Origin: Methylophaga sp. OBS3 | GTDB taxonomy: Bacteria > Pseudomonadota > Gammaproteobacteria > Nitrosococcales > Methylophagaceae | Direction: 5' to 3' | DNA: 64,000 nt | NCBI RefSeq assembly: GCF_026319325.1 | Contig: NZ_JAPDMU010000006.1 | Coordinates: 1 to 64,000 of the forward strand | Shown: piece by piece, positions 41,702 to 51,264 of the stretch | Layout of the letters: each line of letters begins with the position of its first letter | How positions within the stretch are numbered: the stretch's first letter is position 1 | Notes under the pieces: generated by a model | What the model saw: only the letters and a program-made list of their open reading frames with translations | Databases searched by the model: none | Told to the model about the DNA's origin: nothing | Made by a program: the position numbers and the translations under genes

Positions 41702-42502
41702 ATGAAAATTGACTTGCCGCAGCTTCAACAACTCGTCACGATCACCGTACAACAAGAGCTTATGCCTTTGTTTAATGCGGTTACGAGACGTTATAAAAAT
41801 GATGGCAGTGTCGTCACCATTGCCGATCAACTGCTCCAACAAAAATTAGGTGATGTGCTGACTGGTTTTTATCCCGGCAGCGTTATGCTCGGTGAAGAGA
41901 TGTCGCCAAGCCAACAACAAGAATTGATGCAAACAGCAAGTCCTCTATGGGTGTTAGACCCAATCGATGGCACAAGCAACTTTGCCGCTGGTTTACCTTT
42001 TTTTTCCGTGTCGCTAGCTTTAATTCAGAATGGTGAAGTGACCCATGGGATTGTCTATGATCCGCTAGCGGATGAGTGTTTTGCTGCTGCTATCGGTGAA
42101 GGTGCTTGGTGTAATGGTCAGGCACTAAAAACAAGTCCCAGTGGACTGACACTGAAACAAACCATTGCGATTGTCGATTTCAAACGCTTACCGACTGAGC
42201 TAGCAACAAGAATGGTTAAAGAAAAACCTTATGGCTCACATCGTAGTATTGGGTCGATTGCACTTGAGCTATGTTGGTTAGCCGCTGGCAGAGCCCAAGT
42301 TTACCTGCATGCTAAACAACACCTATGGGACTATGCTGCGGCCCAATTGATCTTAAGTGAGGCTGGTGGCTTTCTCTGTACGTTAGATAACGAACCTGTC
42401 TTTAGCGCAGACTTAACGCCACGATCCACTTGCGCTGCCATCGATGAAACCCTCTTTGCCGCTTGGCGAGACTATCTCCATGTGCCCCGCTGGAATGGCT
42501 GA
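41702..42502 (+). CDS. Inositol-monophosphatase family phosphatase
   Basis: A 266-aa FIG-fold Li-sensitive phosphatase: GEEMSPSQ (metal Glu), DPIDGTSNFAAGLPFFSVSLAL (DPxDGT core) and WDYAAAQLILSEAGG at the C-terminus. Family members hydrolyse inositol phosphates, 3'-phosphoadenosine 5'-phosphate (CysQ) or histidinol phosphate (HisN). The sequence does not settle which; context (pgeF next) does not help. Its stop overlaps the preferred pgeF start. Confidence 0.88.
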   Translation: MKIDLPQLQQLVTITVQQELMPLFNAVTRRYKNDGSVVTIADQLLQQKLGDVLTGFYPGSVMLGEEMSPSQQQELMQTASPLWVLDPIDGTSNFAAGLPFFSVSLALIQNGEVTHGIVYDPLADECFAAAIGEGAWCNGQALKTSPSGLTLKQTIAIVDFKRLPTELATRMVKEKPYGSHRSIGSIALELCWLAAGRAQVYLHAKQHLWDYAAAQLILSEAGGFLCTLDNEPVFSADLTPRSTCAAIDETLFAAWRDYLHVPRWNG

Positions 42503-43232
42503 CGAATTTATTCTCCCCGACTGGCCTGCCCCCGCCAACGTTCATGCGTTGGCTACAACTCGGTTTGGCGGTCAAAGTCCAGCGCCATACGACAGCCTTA
42601 ATTTGGGCGATCATGTTGGTGATGATCTGCAAAATGTTTTGGCTAACCGTCAATATTTAACTGAGCACGCATCCCTACCCTCTTCACCACTATGGTTAAC
42701 TCAAACGCACTCAACCATTGTGCTTAATAGTCAGGACTGGCAACAAGCTATCGAAGCTGACGCAACGGTGTCACAACAAGTTAATGCGGTTTGTGTGGTT
42801 ATGACAGCTGATTGTTTACCTATCCTGATTTGCGATACAGCGGGTACTGAGATTGCCGCCATTCACGCTGGCTGGCGAGGCTTATGTGATGGCATTATCG
42901 AAAATACGTTAAAAAAACTTTTTTCTGACACAAGCAACTTAATGGCTTGGCTTGGTCCTGCGATTGGGCCATCAAAGTTTGAGGTAGGCGAAGAAGTAAG
43001 AGACGCTTTTTTAGCGCATTCTGCCACTGCAGATAGCGCATTTCAGCCCTCTCGACCGAATCATTATTTTGCTGATATTTATCAATTAGCTAAACAACGT
43101 CTGGCGGCCTGTGGACTAACAAGTGTTTACGGTGGCGACTATTGCACGGTTAGCGAACCTGAGAAGTTCTTTTCATATCGACGAGATAACGTCACAGGAA
43201 GAATGGCATCACTTATCTGGTTGTCCACGTAA
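42495..43232 (+). CDS. pgeF: Purine nucleoside phosphorylase/adenosine deaminase-like PgeF (YfiH, laccase domain)
   Basis: A 245-aa YfiH/COG1496 protein: NVHALATTRFGGQS, LTQTHST, VVMTADCLPILICD with Cys, AAIHAGWRGLCDGI (His), and YCTVSEPEKFFSYRRDNVTGRM at the end. In E. coli YfiH edits misincorporated L-Ser in muropeptides; others show purine nucleoside activity. Start chosen as ATG 42495, whose ATGGCTGA overlaps the IMPase stop; this gives the usual family length, whereas ATG 42444 adds 17 unmatched residues. Confidence 0.92.
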   Translation: MADEFILPDWPAPANVHALATTRFGGQSPAPYDSLNLGDHVGDDLQNVLANRQYLTEHASLPSSPLWLTQTHSTIVLNSQDWQQAIEADATVSQQVNAVCVVMTADCLPILICDTAGTEIAAIHAGWRGLCDGIIENTLKKLFSDTSNLMAWLGPAIGPSKFEVGEEVRDAFLAHSATADSAFQPSRPNHYFADIYQLAKQRLAACGLTSVYGGDYCTVSEPEKFFSYRRDNVTGRMASLIWLST

Positions 43233-43271
43233 GTGGTATGATCTGCCGATTATTTGCGCTGTTGAGTTGTT

Positions 43272-44084
43272 ATGGATTTATTAATCTGGATCGTCGCCTT
43301 TAGTTTAATTGGCGGCTTATTGAGTGTCGGCATTGCCTCATCATTCTTACTTCTATCAGAAAAAGCCCGCAACCATATGGTGCCGCACTTGGTTAGTTTC
43401 GCAATCGGGGCACTTCTCGGCGCATCCTTCCTGGGCTTGATACCACATGCTATTGAGCACCAATTTTCAGTGGAAGCCCATGAACTTGGCCTGACCTTAT
43501 TATTAGGTTTATTACTGTTTTTTGTCTTAGAAAAGATGGTGCTTTGGCGTCACTGCCATAGCCATCATGGCCACGAACACATTCCTGAGTTGGGTCCTGA
43601 TCATCACTCACATGATGGTCATCATCATGCTCATGGGAAAGCTGCAGGCACACTCATTCTTGTCGGTGACACAATTCATAACTTTGTCGATGGTATTTTG
43701 ATTGCTGCCGCATTCTTGACCGATGTGCATTTAGGGATTGTGACGGCTCTGGCTATTGCCGCCCATGAAATCCCACAAGAATTAGGAGATTTTGTCATTC
43801 TTCTGCATAGCGGTTACAGCAGAAGTAAAGCCCTTTACTTCAACATGCTATCGAGTTTGGGTACGGTTTTGGGCGCCGTTTTAGCCTACTTCTTGCTCAG
43901 CGACTTACAGCATTTATTGCCTTATGTATTGATTGTTGCCGCTTCAAGTTTTATCTATGTTGCCGTTGCTGATTTAATACCTGGTCTACATTCACGAGTC
44001 CGCCTAAGTGAAACCTTGCAGCAAATTTTATTAATTGCCGCAGGGGTTGTATTTATCTATTTCGCGCACAGCACACTGCACTGA
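43272..44084 (+). CDS. ZIP-family metal transporter
   Basis: A 270-aa ZIP protein with about eight membrane helices. The metal path motifs HNFVDG in helix IV and HEIPQELGDF in helix V are intact. The cytoplasmic loop is very rich in His (HCHSHHGHEH, HHSHDGHHHAHG, near residues 96-122). It imports Zn or a related divalent metal. Its stop overlaps the waaF start (TGATG), so it is co-translated with waaF despite an unrelated role. Confidence 0.92.
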   Translation: MDLLIWIVAFSLIGGLLSVGIASSFLLLSEKARNHMVPHLVSFAIGALLGASFLGLIPHAIEHQFSVEAHELGLTLLLGLLLFFVLEKMVLWRHCHSHHGHEHIPELGPDHHSHDGHHHAHGKAAGTLILVGDTIHNFVDGILIAAAFLTDVHLGIVTALAIAAHEIPQELGDFVILLHSGYSRSKALYFNMLSSLGTVLGAVLAYFLLSDLQHLLPYVLIVAASSFIYVAVADLIPGLHSRVRLSETLQQILLIAAGVVFIYFAHSTLH

Positions 44085-45097
44085 TGTCAGAACGCATGGC
44101 GATTTTGATTATCGGCCCATCATGGGTGGGCGATATGGTAATGGCACAATCGTTGTTTATCGCGCTTAAACAACAACATCCTCATTGTGAGATTGATGTC
44201 TTAGCGCCAGCTTGGACTCGTCCACTGTTGGATAGAATGCCTGAAGTTCGTGCGGCTATTGATATGCCAGTTACCCACGGTATGTTTGCTTGGCAAGCCC
44301 GCAAAGAGATTGGCAAATCATTACAAGGCCAATACGACCAAGCCATTGTCCTGCCTAACTCATGGAAATCAGCTTTAATTCCATGGTTTGCCAAAATCCC
44401 TAAACGCACTGGTTGGCTTGGTGAAATGCGTTATGGTTTGCTGAATGATATTCGTAAACTAGATAAGCATGCGCTACCGTTAATGGTAGAACGCTTCGTA
44501 GCACTCGCATTCCCGAAAGCCCAGTCATCTCAAATGCCAAGCTGGCAACCACCAGCAATGAAAGCGTCAGCGATTGATTCTGAGTTAAATCCAGTACGTG
44601 AGAATAATCAGCAACGTTTAATTTTGTGTCCTGGTGCAGAGTTTGGCCCTGCCAAGCAATGGCCTGTGAGTCACTATGGTGAGTTGGCAAATCACTTTTT
44701 AACGCAAGGCTGGCAGGTATTAATCCTTGGCTCTAAAGCTGACAAAAAAGTGGCTGGCGAGATTGTCGGCTCTGTACAAAAAGAGCTGCGAGAGCAGTTA
44801 TATAATTTGGCCGGAAAAACCCAATTGGCTGAGGCAATAGACTTATTGGCTACTGCCGATCAGGTTGTGACCAACGACTCAGGTCTGATGCATGTTGCGT
44901 CGGCATTAAATCGACCGCTTTTGGCGATTTATGGGCCAACATCGCCATCATTTACACCGCCACTTTCTCAACAAGCTAAAATAGTGCAGATCCCGGTTGA
45001 GTGTGGCCCCTGCTTTAAAAGAACCTGCCCTGAAGGGCATCACAGCTGTATGCAAGAATTAACTGCTGCTTCCGTCATTTATAAGTTAGATAAATAA
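44084..45097 (+). CDS. waaF: ADP-heptose:LPS heptosyltransferase II (WaaF)
   Basis: A 337-aa GT9 heptosyltransferase. It has IGPSWVGDMVMAQSLFIALKQQ at the N-terminus, PNSWKSALIPWFAKIPKRTGW, LCPGAEFGPAKQWP, TNDSGLMHVASALNRPLLAIYG and CGPCFKRTCPEGHHSCM at the end. It transfers the second L,D-heptose to the inner core on the cytoplasmic side. The signature DDSGLMH-like nucleotide-sugar region and length fit WaaF better than WaaC, whose gene is at 61606. Confidence 0.94.
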   Translation: MSERMAILIIGPSWVGDMVMAQSLFIALKQQHPHCEIDVLAPAWTRPLLDRMPEVRAAIDMPVTHGMFAWQARKEIGKSLQGQYDQAIVLPNSWKSALIPWFAKIPKRTGWLGEMRYGLLNDIRKLDKHALPLMVERFVALAFPKAQSSQMPSWQPPAMKASAIDSELNPVRENNQQRLILCPGAEFGPAKQWPVSHYGELANHFLTQGWQVLILGSKADKKVAGEIVGSVQKELREQLYNLAGKTQLAEAIDLLATADQVVTNDSGLMHVASALNRPLLAIYGPTSPSFTPPLSQQAKIVQIPVECGPCFKRTCPEGHHSCMQELTAASVIYKLDK

Positions 45098-45118
45098 ATG
45101 TGACTGAAAAAACTCAGG

Positions 45119-45886
45119 ATGAGAGACAATTCAAGCATGGCATTTAATCTAAAAAAGCGTAGTTACTTCAACCCAAAGCTCTGGAGCAAAAAATACCGAC
45201 AAAGCTTCTCTCAACTTTGGGCCTTACCCAAAGACTGGTTTGAGCCACCAAATAAAGCCAGAGGTGGTTGGAGTGGCGTTTCAAGAGCCTATATTGAAAC
45301 GCGAGAGGGTAAAACCGCTGTCTTTGTAAAAAGACAAGAGCAGTATGTAAGTCGAACTTGGCTACACCCTATCCGCGGCATTCCAACATTTCAAAAAGAA
45401 CTTCAGAATATCCAACGGCTTAAAAAACTAAAAATCCCAACGCTTCGTCTCGTATATTTTGGCAAAGAAAATGACCGAGCATTGTTGATCACAAAAGCAC
45501 TTGATAAGTATGTTTCGCTTGATAAATTGGATCCAACATCGCTTACCCAAGCAGAACGTCGGAAACTTATTCGCAAGTTAGCTAAACTAACTCGAAAGCT
45601 GCACCGCTCTCATTATGTACATAATTGTTTTTACCCAAAACATGTCTTTGTTAGGCTGAGCAAACAAGGGAAGTGGAAAATCCGCTTTATTGATCTTGAA
45701 AAGCTTCGCTGGAGATTTAGTTCAAAATTAGCCATGAAAAGAGATTTAGCCAGCTTTAATCGTCATGCCGACTTAAAATGGAGTGCTAAGGACCGAGTTT
45801 ATTTTTACAAAAATTACATGAAATTAACCTCATTAAATAAAAAAAATAAAAAAATTCTCCGCTCAATGATGAGTAACAATAAATAA
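45119..45886 (+). CDS. LPS-kinase InaA-like protein, catalytic Asp replaced
   Basis: A 255-aa member of the lipopolysaccharide kinase (Kdo/WaaP, InaA) family. Visible: ETREGKTAVFVKRQEQY (nucleotide-binding Lys), LKIPTLRLVYFG, LHRSHYVHNCFYPKHVFVRL where HRD is HN, and RFIDLEKLRWR with the metal-binding Asp. The Asp-to-Asn change at the catalytic loop is visible; it may be a subfamily feature like Pseudomonas Wap proteins, or signal low activity. It is very basic. Start taken at ATG 45119; ATG 45137 is an alternative. Possible second-site heptose kinase or scaffold in LPS core. Confidence 0.8.
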   Translation: MRDNSSMAFNLKKRSYFNPKLWSKKYRQSFSQLWALPKDWFEPPNKARGGWSGVSRAYIETREGKTAVFVKRQEQYVSRTWLHPIRGIPTFQKELQNIQRLKKLKIPTLRLVYFGKENDRALLITKALDKYVSLDKLDPTSLTQAERRKLIRKLAKLTRKLHRSHYVHNCFYPKHVFVRLSKQGKWKIRFIDLEKLRWRFSSKLAMKRDLASFNRHADLKWSAKDRVYFYKNYMKLTSLNKKNKKILRSMMSNNK

Positions 45887-45902
45887 CAAAAAAAGAGCAT
45901 TC

Positions 45903-47411
45903 ATGTTTTACAAACTTGCCTCAAACCCAACCTATATGCCATCCCAACTAATGGTTAGGCTTTTTACAGCAATCGCAAGCCTTCTCCTCTCCGTTTATGC
46001 ATTTGCAACAGATGACCTTATCAATTCTGATGGGGTTCTCTATATAGACATGGCAAGGGCTTTTTTGGAGGGTGGCCTATCCCAATCTGCCGAGCTTTAT
46101 GACTGGCCGTTCTTTTCCATTTTGGTTGCGGCAATACACTTATTAACAGGTATACCTCTTGAAAGAAGCGGTGAACTCTTAAATATTGTGCTTTTTGTTG
46201 TATTTACGGACGCCTTGCTTTTGATAGGTCAAAAGTTACTCCCCAATACTCGACACCTTTTAATTGCAGGATTGTTTATTCTTGGTTTTACCTTATTTGT
46301 AGATTACAGGGCATACCTATTTAGAGACCTTGGCTATTGGGCATTTATAAGTTTAAGCCTTTATTTCTTTATTACATTTCAGGAAGCACCTAAACTTTCT
46401 AAAGCCATTTATTGGCAATTATCAATACTTTTCGCAATATTGTTCCGAGTGGAGGGTGTTGCTTTTGCAGCATTAATGCCGCTTTTGCTTCTCGCTAAGC
46501 AAGAGCCAGTAGTTAATCGCGTAAAAAACCTTGCAATGCTATGGGCACCTTTCCTTATTATTGCGATATCAGCGATAACCTTTGCATTAAGTACATCAGA
46601 AATATCAAGCTCATTCGCCAAACTCGGAGAAGTTTTAAGATATATTAATTTTTCAGATAACCTTGAAAACTTTTACGAGCGGGCAGACGTAATAAACTTG
46701 CACGTTCTAAGTCAATTCGCTAAAGATGATGGTGCGCTTGTGCTTTTCTCGGGGCTACTCGTCATGATGGCTGTTGATGTAATAACAGCATTAAGTATTG
46801 GTTATTTGATTCTATACTTAATTTCTAGACACCAAACTAAACCTCTACAGATAAACCCTATTACAAAAAATACATTAGAAATATTTATTCTAATTAATAT
46901 TTTAATTTTAGCTGTTTTTTGTTTAACAAAGTTTTTCCTCAGTACTCGGTATGCATTCATGCTGGTAACAGCATTATTTTTACTGATGTTACCGAGACTT
47001 TGTCAGTATGTTGATCAAGCCCTAATAAATAAATCAAAGTTTGGGTTAGCGCTTACCTTTTTAGTTTTGATTTCAGGGCCAATTGATGGTCTAACGAGCT
47101 CGGTTTCTAAGTCCTATATAAAAGAATCTGCTTTATGGGCTGCCCAAAACTTACCGGAGAATACTTCGACATTGGCGTTTGACACCATTAGTGATTATTA
47201 CTTACGTGAAAATCAAGCCAAAACCGATGTTCACCTCGCCGTTAGAACGCCAAAAATTAAAGACAGAAATTATGACTATCTCATTGTTGTGGTTAAGAAA
47301 AAAGACACTGACTTACAAAGCCAGTTAAAACAGATTAATAGTCGGGTTATTTTCTCATCGGAAAACAATAGAGGCGACAAGTCCCTCGTCCTTCAAACTA
47401 TGTCAGATTAA
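45903..47411 (+). CDS. Multi-spanning GT-C type glycosyltransferase-like membrane protein
   Basis: A 502-aa protein with about ten or more membrane helices. After a first helix comes DLINSDGVLYIDMARAFLEGGL, an acidic first-loop motif typical of GT-C enzymes (ArnT/PMT-like) that use polyprenyl-phosphate sugars, then YDWPFFSILVAAIHLLTG. The C-terminal portion is a periplasm-like soluble domain. Base composition is more AT-rich than its neighbours. Sugar and acceptor are unknown. First of three accessory genes (45903-49464) between the kinase and the carbamoyltransferase. Confidence 0.7.
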   Translation: MFYKLASNPTYMPSQLMVRLFTAIASLLLSVYAFATDDLINSDGVLYIDMARAFLEGGLSQSAELYDWPFFSILVAAIHLLTGIPLERSGELLNIVLFVVFTDALLLIGQKLLPNTRHLLIAGLFILGFTLFVDYRAYLFRDLGYWAFISLSLYFFITFQEAPKLSKAIYWQLSILFAILFRVEGVAFAALMPLLLLAKQEPVVNRVKNLAMLWAPFLIIAISAITFALSTSEISSSFAKLGEVLRYINFSDNLENFYERADVINLHVLSQFAKDDGALVLFSGLLVMMAVDVITALSIGYLILYLISRHQTKPLQINPITKNTLEIFILINILILAVFCLTKFFLSTRYAFMLVTALFLLMLPRLCQYVDQALINKSKFGLALTFLVLISGPIDGLTSSVSKSYIKESALWAAQNLPENTSTLAFDTISDYYLRENQAKTDVHLAVRTPKIKDRNYDYLIVVVKKKDTDLQSQLKQINSRVIFSSENNRGDKSLVLQTMSD

Positions 47412-47420
47412 AACTTAACA

Positions 47421-48533
47421 ATGCAAACGTCATCTAAGTGTCACTATGTGTTACAAATTTGTCATAGCTATTATGACCCTTTCCTTGACTGTGCAAGACA
47501 ATATGCGGCGCTATTCAACAGTAAACCTTTCAAAGTTATCACTGTGTTTTTGTCAGGGGAAAAATCTGATGAAGTTGCTAATAAAGCGGGGGCAGATGAA
47601 GTCGTATTTTTGGAATACAGCAGTAAGCAACTGACAGGCTTAAAATTAAACATCATCAGTGATATTCGAAAAATATCAAAACAATACCCGTTTGATTTTT
47701 GCATCGCTCACCGTATAAAACCCACCTATGTTGCTTTGATGGCTACGAAACTTCCGGTGCTTAGTATTCAGCATACATTTGGCTGTTTTGATCGTTTGGG
47801 TCGTCAACTTTTAGTTAACTTATTTAAACAACGGGTAAATATAATTGCAGTTTCAAATGCTTTAAGAGATGAAATTCGTAACCGTTTTAATAAATGGCCA
47901 AAAAATAGGATTACAACCCTCTATAACCATTTAGATATTAGTAAAGTTACAAATGAACAAGTATCTCAATTAGAGGCTAGAAAAAAACTCCAAATCCCGG
48001 AAAATGCCTGGATTATCGGTAATGTAGGTCGACTGCATCCCGATAAGGACCAAGCAACTTTGATTCGTGCATTCGCCAAAGCCAAACCAAACCTTCCAGA
48101 AAACAGTTACCTAGTTATCGTTGGAAAAGGAAGGCTGGAAGATGAACTAAAGCAACTTTCCAGAGCCCTTGCTGTAGATACACATATTATTTTTACAGGC
48201 CCTGTTACCAATGCTAGCGCTTACTTTAAAGCTTTCGATATTTTTGTGCTGAGCTCAGACAGCGAGCCCTTTGGAATGGTACTACTTGAAGCAATGGCCG
48301 CAAATATCCCAATTATATGTTCTGATTGTGGCGGAGGTGGGGAGATAACTCAGCCTATTGGACATTTATTCCCTTTTCAAAATGAAGAAGTTTTATCAGA
48401 GTTGATTACCGTTCAAGCTTTAAGTCATGAAGATGTTAACCACATCCCCTACCTCGCTCAAAACTTTTCAGATGAGGCCGTAAGTAGAACATTTTGGGAA
48501 ACATCTTACCCAGCGTTAACAAAAAATTATTAA
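47421..48533 (+). CDS. GT4-family glycosyltransferase
   Basis: A 370-aa GT-B fold enzyme. The N-domain includes CIAHRIKPTYVALMATKLPVLSIQHTFGC; the C-domain has IIGNVGRLHPDKDQATLIRAFA, LVIVGKGRLEDEL, and the retaining-GT signature SDSEPFGMVLLEAMAANIPII (E-x7-E). Likely adds a hexose to LPS core or O-unit. AT-rich, no Shine-Dalgarno of note. Starts 9 nt after the GT-C gene, so the two are probably one transcript. Confidence 0.88.
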   Translation: MQTSSKCHYVLQICHSYYDPFLDCARQYAALFNSKPFKVITVFLSGEKSDEVANKAGADEVVFLEYSSKQLTGLKLNIISDIRKISKQYPFDFCIAHRIKPTYVALMATKLPVLSIQHTFGCFDRLGRQLLVNLFKQRVNIIAVSNALRDEIRNRFNKWPKNRITTLYNHLDISKVTNEQVSQLEARKKLQIPENAWIIGNVGRLHPDKDQATLIRAFAKAKPNLPENSYLVIVGKGRLEDELKQLSRALAVDTHIIFTGPVTNASAYFKAFDIFVLSSDSEPFGMVLLEAMAANIPIICSDCGGGGEITQPIGHLFPFQNEEVLSELITVQALSHEDVNHIPYLAQNFSDEAVSRTFWETSYPALTKNY

Positions 48534-48560
48534 CTTCACCGTATAAATTAAAAGATAATC

Positions 48561-49464
48561 ATGGCCAATATTTCGATTGTTAAGTTGATTCCATACTTTG
48601 GTAAATGGCCTGATTGGTTTGAGCTTTTCTTACTGAGTTGCGAGTTCAATACCACTGTAAACTGGATATTCTATACAGACTGCCCTATCCCAGACAAAAC
48701 GTTGCCAAATGTGAAGTTCATCCAGACTAGTTTTGAAAATTACAAAAGCATGGTCAGTGACAAACTGGATATCAAATTTACTCCTACATCTGCATATAAA
48801 CTTTGCGATCTTAAGCCTGCATTAGGCTATATTCACCATGAGGAAATTGCTGGTTACGACTTTTATGCCTTTGGCGATATTGATGTTATTTATGGCCAAA
48901 TTCGACAGTTCATCACAGATGAAATGCTCAACAAATACGATGTTATTGGCACACATGATCGGAGACTTTCAGGCCACTTTTGCTTCTTTCGTAATAATGA
49001 AAGAAACCGAAATGCTTTTAGAAAAATAAAGCACTGGCAGAAACTATTGGAAACCGAACAACACCTTGGCATTGATGAGTCTAAGTTTTCTAAAATATTT
49101 GTTGCCCACAAAAACCATCCAAAATGGTTACAAAAACTTTGGAGTATATCTTCTCGACATCAAAGAAAAGTAATATATAAAGAACAGTTTAGTACTATCC
49201 TCTCACCAATCCTCTGGTGCGGCGGACAAAAAACATCCTGAATCATGGCGTTGGCATAACGGTAACTTATCCAACGACATAGATGATAAGTGTTTTATGT
49301 ATCTGCACTTCATGAACTGGAAGTCTAGTCGATGATTACCAAAGCAATATAGAGGGAACGGCGCTGCATGGGAGAACGTGAGCCCCTTAGTGAAGGTATC
49401 TATAAATACCGCTAGGCAAGAAGGTTTTAAAATTTCGACTGATGGTTTTACTGCTATCAACTAA
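48561..49464 (+). pseudogene. DUF6625-like glycosyltransferase gene broken by frameshift and stop
   Basis: The first 226 codons read as a DUF6625-type (GT-A-like) protein: PYFGKWPDWFELFLLSC, CDLKPALGYI, YDFYAFGDIDVIYGQI (DxD) and SGHFCFFRNNE, ending at a TGA at 49239-49241. The missing C-terminus lies in the +1 frame: after the six-A run at 49228-49233 the sequence continues HPESWRWHNGNLSND, then YLHFMNWKSSR, a TGA at 49333-49335, and LPKQYRGNGAAWENVSPLVK to TAA at 49462-49464. Removing one A and reading TGA as TGG (Trp) restores a continuous protein of about 300 aa. Two lesions argue for decay, though a sequencing indel in the A run is possible. Confidence 0.75.
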
Positions 49465-49497
49465 AAATACAGTTAATAACGCCAACTCTAATTCGCT

Positions 49498-49506
49498 TGT
49501 TATAAT
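49498..49506 (+). promoter_or_regulatory. Extended -10 promoter for carbamoyltransferase gene
   Basis: TGTTATAAT gives a consensus TATAAT (49501-49506) with the extended TGn element, 33 nt before the ATG at 49540. No good -35 is seen. It would let the carbamoyltransferase be transcribed independently of the decayed gene upstream. Confidence 0.5.
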
Positions 49507-49539
49507 TAAACGTTTATTTTTCAAATATCGACTTAATTT

Positions 49540-51264
49540 ATGATTATTCTGGGTTTGTCCGGTGCAGTAAGCCATGATGCTTCAGCTGCAATCTATGTTG
49601 ATGGTAAGTTAATTGCCGCAGCCGAAGAAGAACGTTTCCTCAGAGACAAGCATGCTAAAGGCAAAATGGCTTATGAAGCCACCAAGTTTTGCCTCGAACA
49701 AGCCGGCATTCGTCCCGATGAAGTTGATGTCGTTGCATTTCCTTATGCCAAAATTGGCCTGAGTTCTCCTGCGAGATGGCACTATGCTAAACGGCATTGG
49801 TATGCACCCGACCGCGCAATAACAGCGTTATTTGCTGGTAACCGCCGTTACTGGCGTAATCATCGTCAGGTCATGAAATTGCTTGATGATTTGGGCATTG
49901 ACTCAAAACGCGTCAAATTTATGCCTGTAGAACATCACTTAGCGCATGCAAGTAGTGCCTATCACTTAAGTGGATTCAAAGAAAAAACGGCCATCATTGG
50001 TATTGATGGTAAAGGTGAATATGCGACCACTTTCTTTGGTTATGGCGAGAATGGCCGTATTCATAAAATCAAAGAGTTTTATGATCCAGATTCACTTGGT
50101 GGCATGTATGGTGCTCTAACTGAATTTCTTGGCTTTGAAATGCTCGATGGAGAATTTAAAGTGATGGGTATGGCACCTTATGGTGATCCCAAGCGCTTTG
50201 ACTTTTCCCCTTTGATTTCATGCAAAGACGGTGACTTTAAGGTCAACACCAAACTCGTCAATACTGTTGGCTGGCGTCGATATAAACAAGACGGCAAAGG
50301 TTATTTCTTTAGCCCAGAACTCATTGATTGGCTGGGCCCTATGCGGCACGGCGATGAAAAGGATGAGCCGTATATTGATTATGCCGCCAGCATTCAAGAC
50401 TTGCTGGAGAAAACCGCCTTACATCTGATCGATTTTTATCTGGGTGACATTATTCGCGAAACCGGAAAAATTGCTTACGCAGGTGGTGTGGCATTAAACG
50501 TAAAACTCAACCAACGTATTATTGCGATGCCGGGCGTAAAAGAGCTGTTTGTACAGCCGGCTGCAGGGGATGCTGGTACAGCGATTGGTGCAGCAAGTTA
50601 TGCCTCTGAGTTACTTGGTACGCCAGTTGAGAAAATGACACATGCTTATTTGGGGCCTTCTTATACCAACGAGCAATGTATTGAGGCCTGTGAAAAATAC
50701 ACGCGTCCGGTCAGCTGGCAATATTTAGATGATGTCTGTGCGCAAACTGCGAAACTGCTTGATGATGGTAATCCCGTTGCTTGGTTCCAAGGCCGCATGG
50801 AGTTCGGTCCTCGAGCATTAGGTAACCGCAGTATCTTAGGCTCTCCAAGCCATTCTGGTGTTGCCGATCGTATTAATGAACAAATCAAATACCGTGAGCG
50901 CTGGCGTCCATTCTGCCCAAGTATGCTGGATAAAGTTGCGCCAGAAATTTTGCAAACAGATCACCCTAGCCCATACATGACATTTACTTTTGATGTCGCT
51001 GAAAGTTGGAAGTCTCGCATTCCGGAAGTTGTTCATGAGGATGGCACTGCTCGCGCACAAATTGTGACCAGAGACACCAACGCACGTTATTACTCGCTTT
51101 TAGAAGAGATGGAAAAACTTAATGGCAATGCTGTTATGTTGAATACATCTTTAAACCGTCGTGGTGAGCCGATGGTTTGTAGCCCAACAGATGCTTTGAA
51201 TATGTTCTTTGGCTCGGATCTTCAGTATTTAGTAATGGAAGACATATTGGTAACTAAAGATTAA
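49540..51264 (+). CDS. Carbamoyltransferase of NodU/CmcH family, LPS-core type
   Basis: A 574-aa O-carbamoyltransferase. It has LGLSGAVSHDASAAIY and AAEEERFLRDKH at the start, VEHHLAHASSAYHLSGF (metal His), DGEFKVMGMAPYG, AGGVALNVKLNQRI, then the YrdC-like/C-terminal MEFGPRALGNRSIL and MLNTSLNRRGEP. It activates carbamoyl phosphate with ATP and moves carbamoyl to a sugar hydroxyl. In Pseudomonas a homologue (WapO) carbamoylates heptose II of the LPS core; the surrounding waa genes point to the same here. It converges on, and overlaps by 4 bp, the next gene. Confidence 0.9.
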   Translation: MIILGLSGAVSHDASAAIYVDGKLIAAAEEERFLRDKHAKGKMAYEATKFCLEQAGIRPDEVDVVAFPYAKIGLSSPARWHYAKRHWYAPDRAITALFAGNRRYWRNHRQVMKLLDDLGIDSKRVKFMPVEHHLAHASSAYHLSGFKEKTAIIGIDGKGEYATTFFGYGENGRIHKIKEFYDPDSLGGMYGALTEFLGFEMLDGEFKVMGMAPYGDPKRFDFSPLISCKDGDFKVNTKLVNTVGWRRYKQDGKGYFFSPELIDWLGPMRHGDEKDEPYIDYAASIQDLLEKTALHLIDFYLGDIIRETGKIAYAGGVALNVKLNQRIIAMPGVKELFVQPAAGDAGTAIGAASYASELLGTPVEKMTHAYLGPSYTNEQCIEACEKYTRPVSWQYLDDVCAQTAKLLDDGNPVAWFQGRMEFGPRALGNRSILGSPSHSGVADRINEQIKYRERWRPFCPSMLDKVAPEILQTDHPSPYMTFTFDVAESWKSRIPEVVHEDGTARAQIVTRDTNARYYSLLEEMEKLNGNAVMLNTSLNRRGEPMVCSPTDALNMFFGSDLQYLVMEDILVTKD

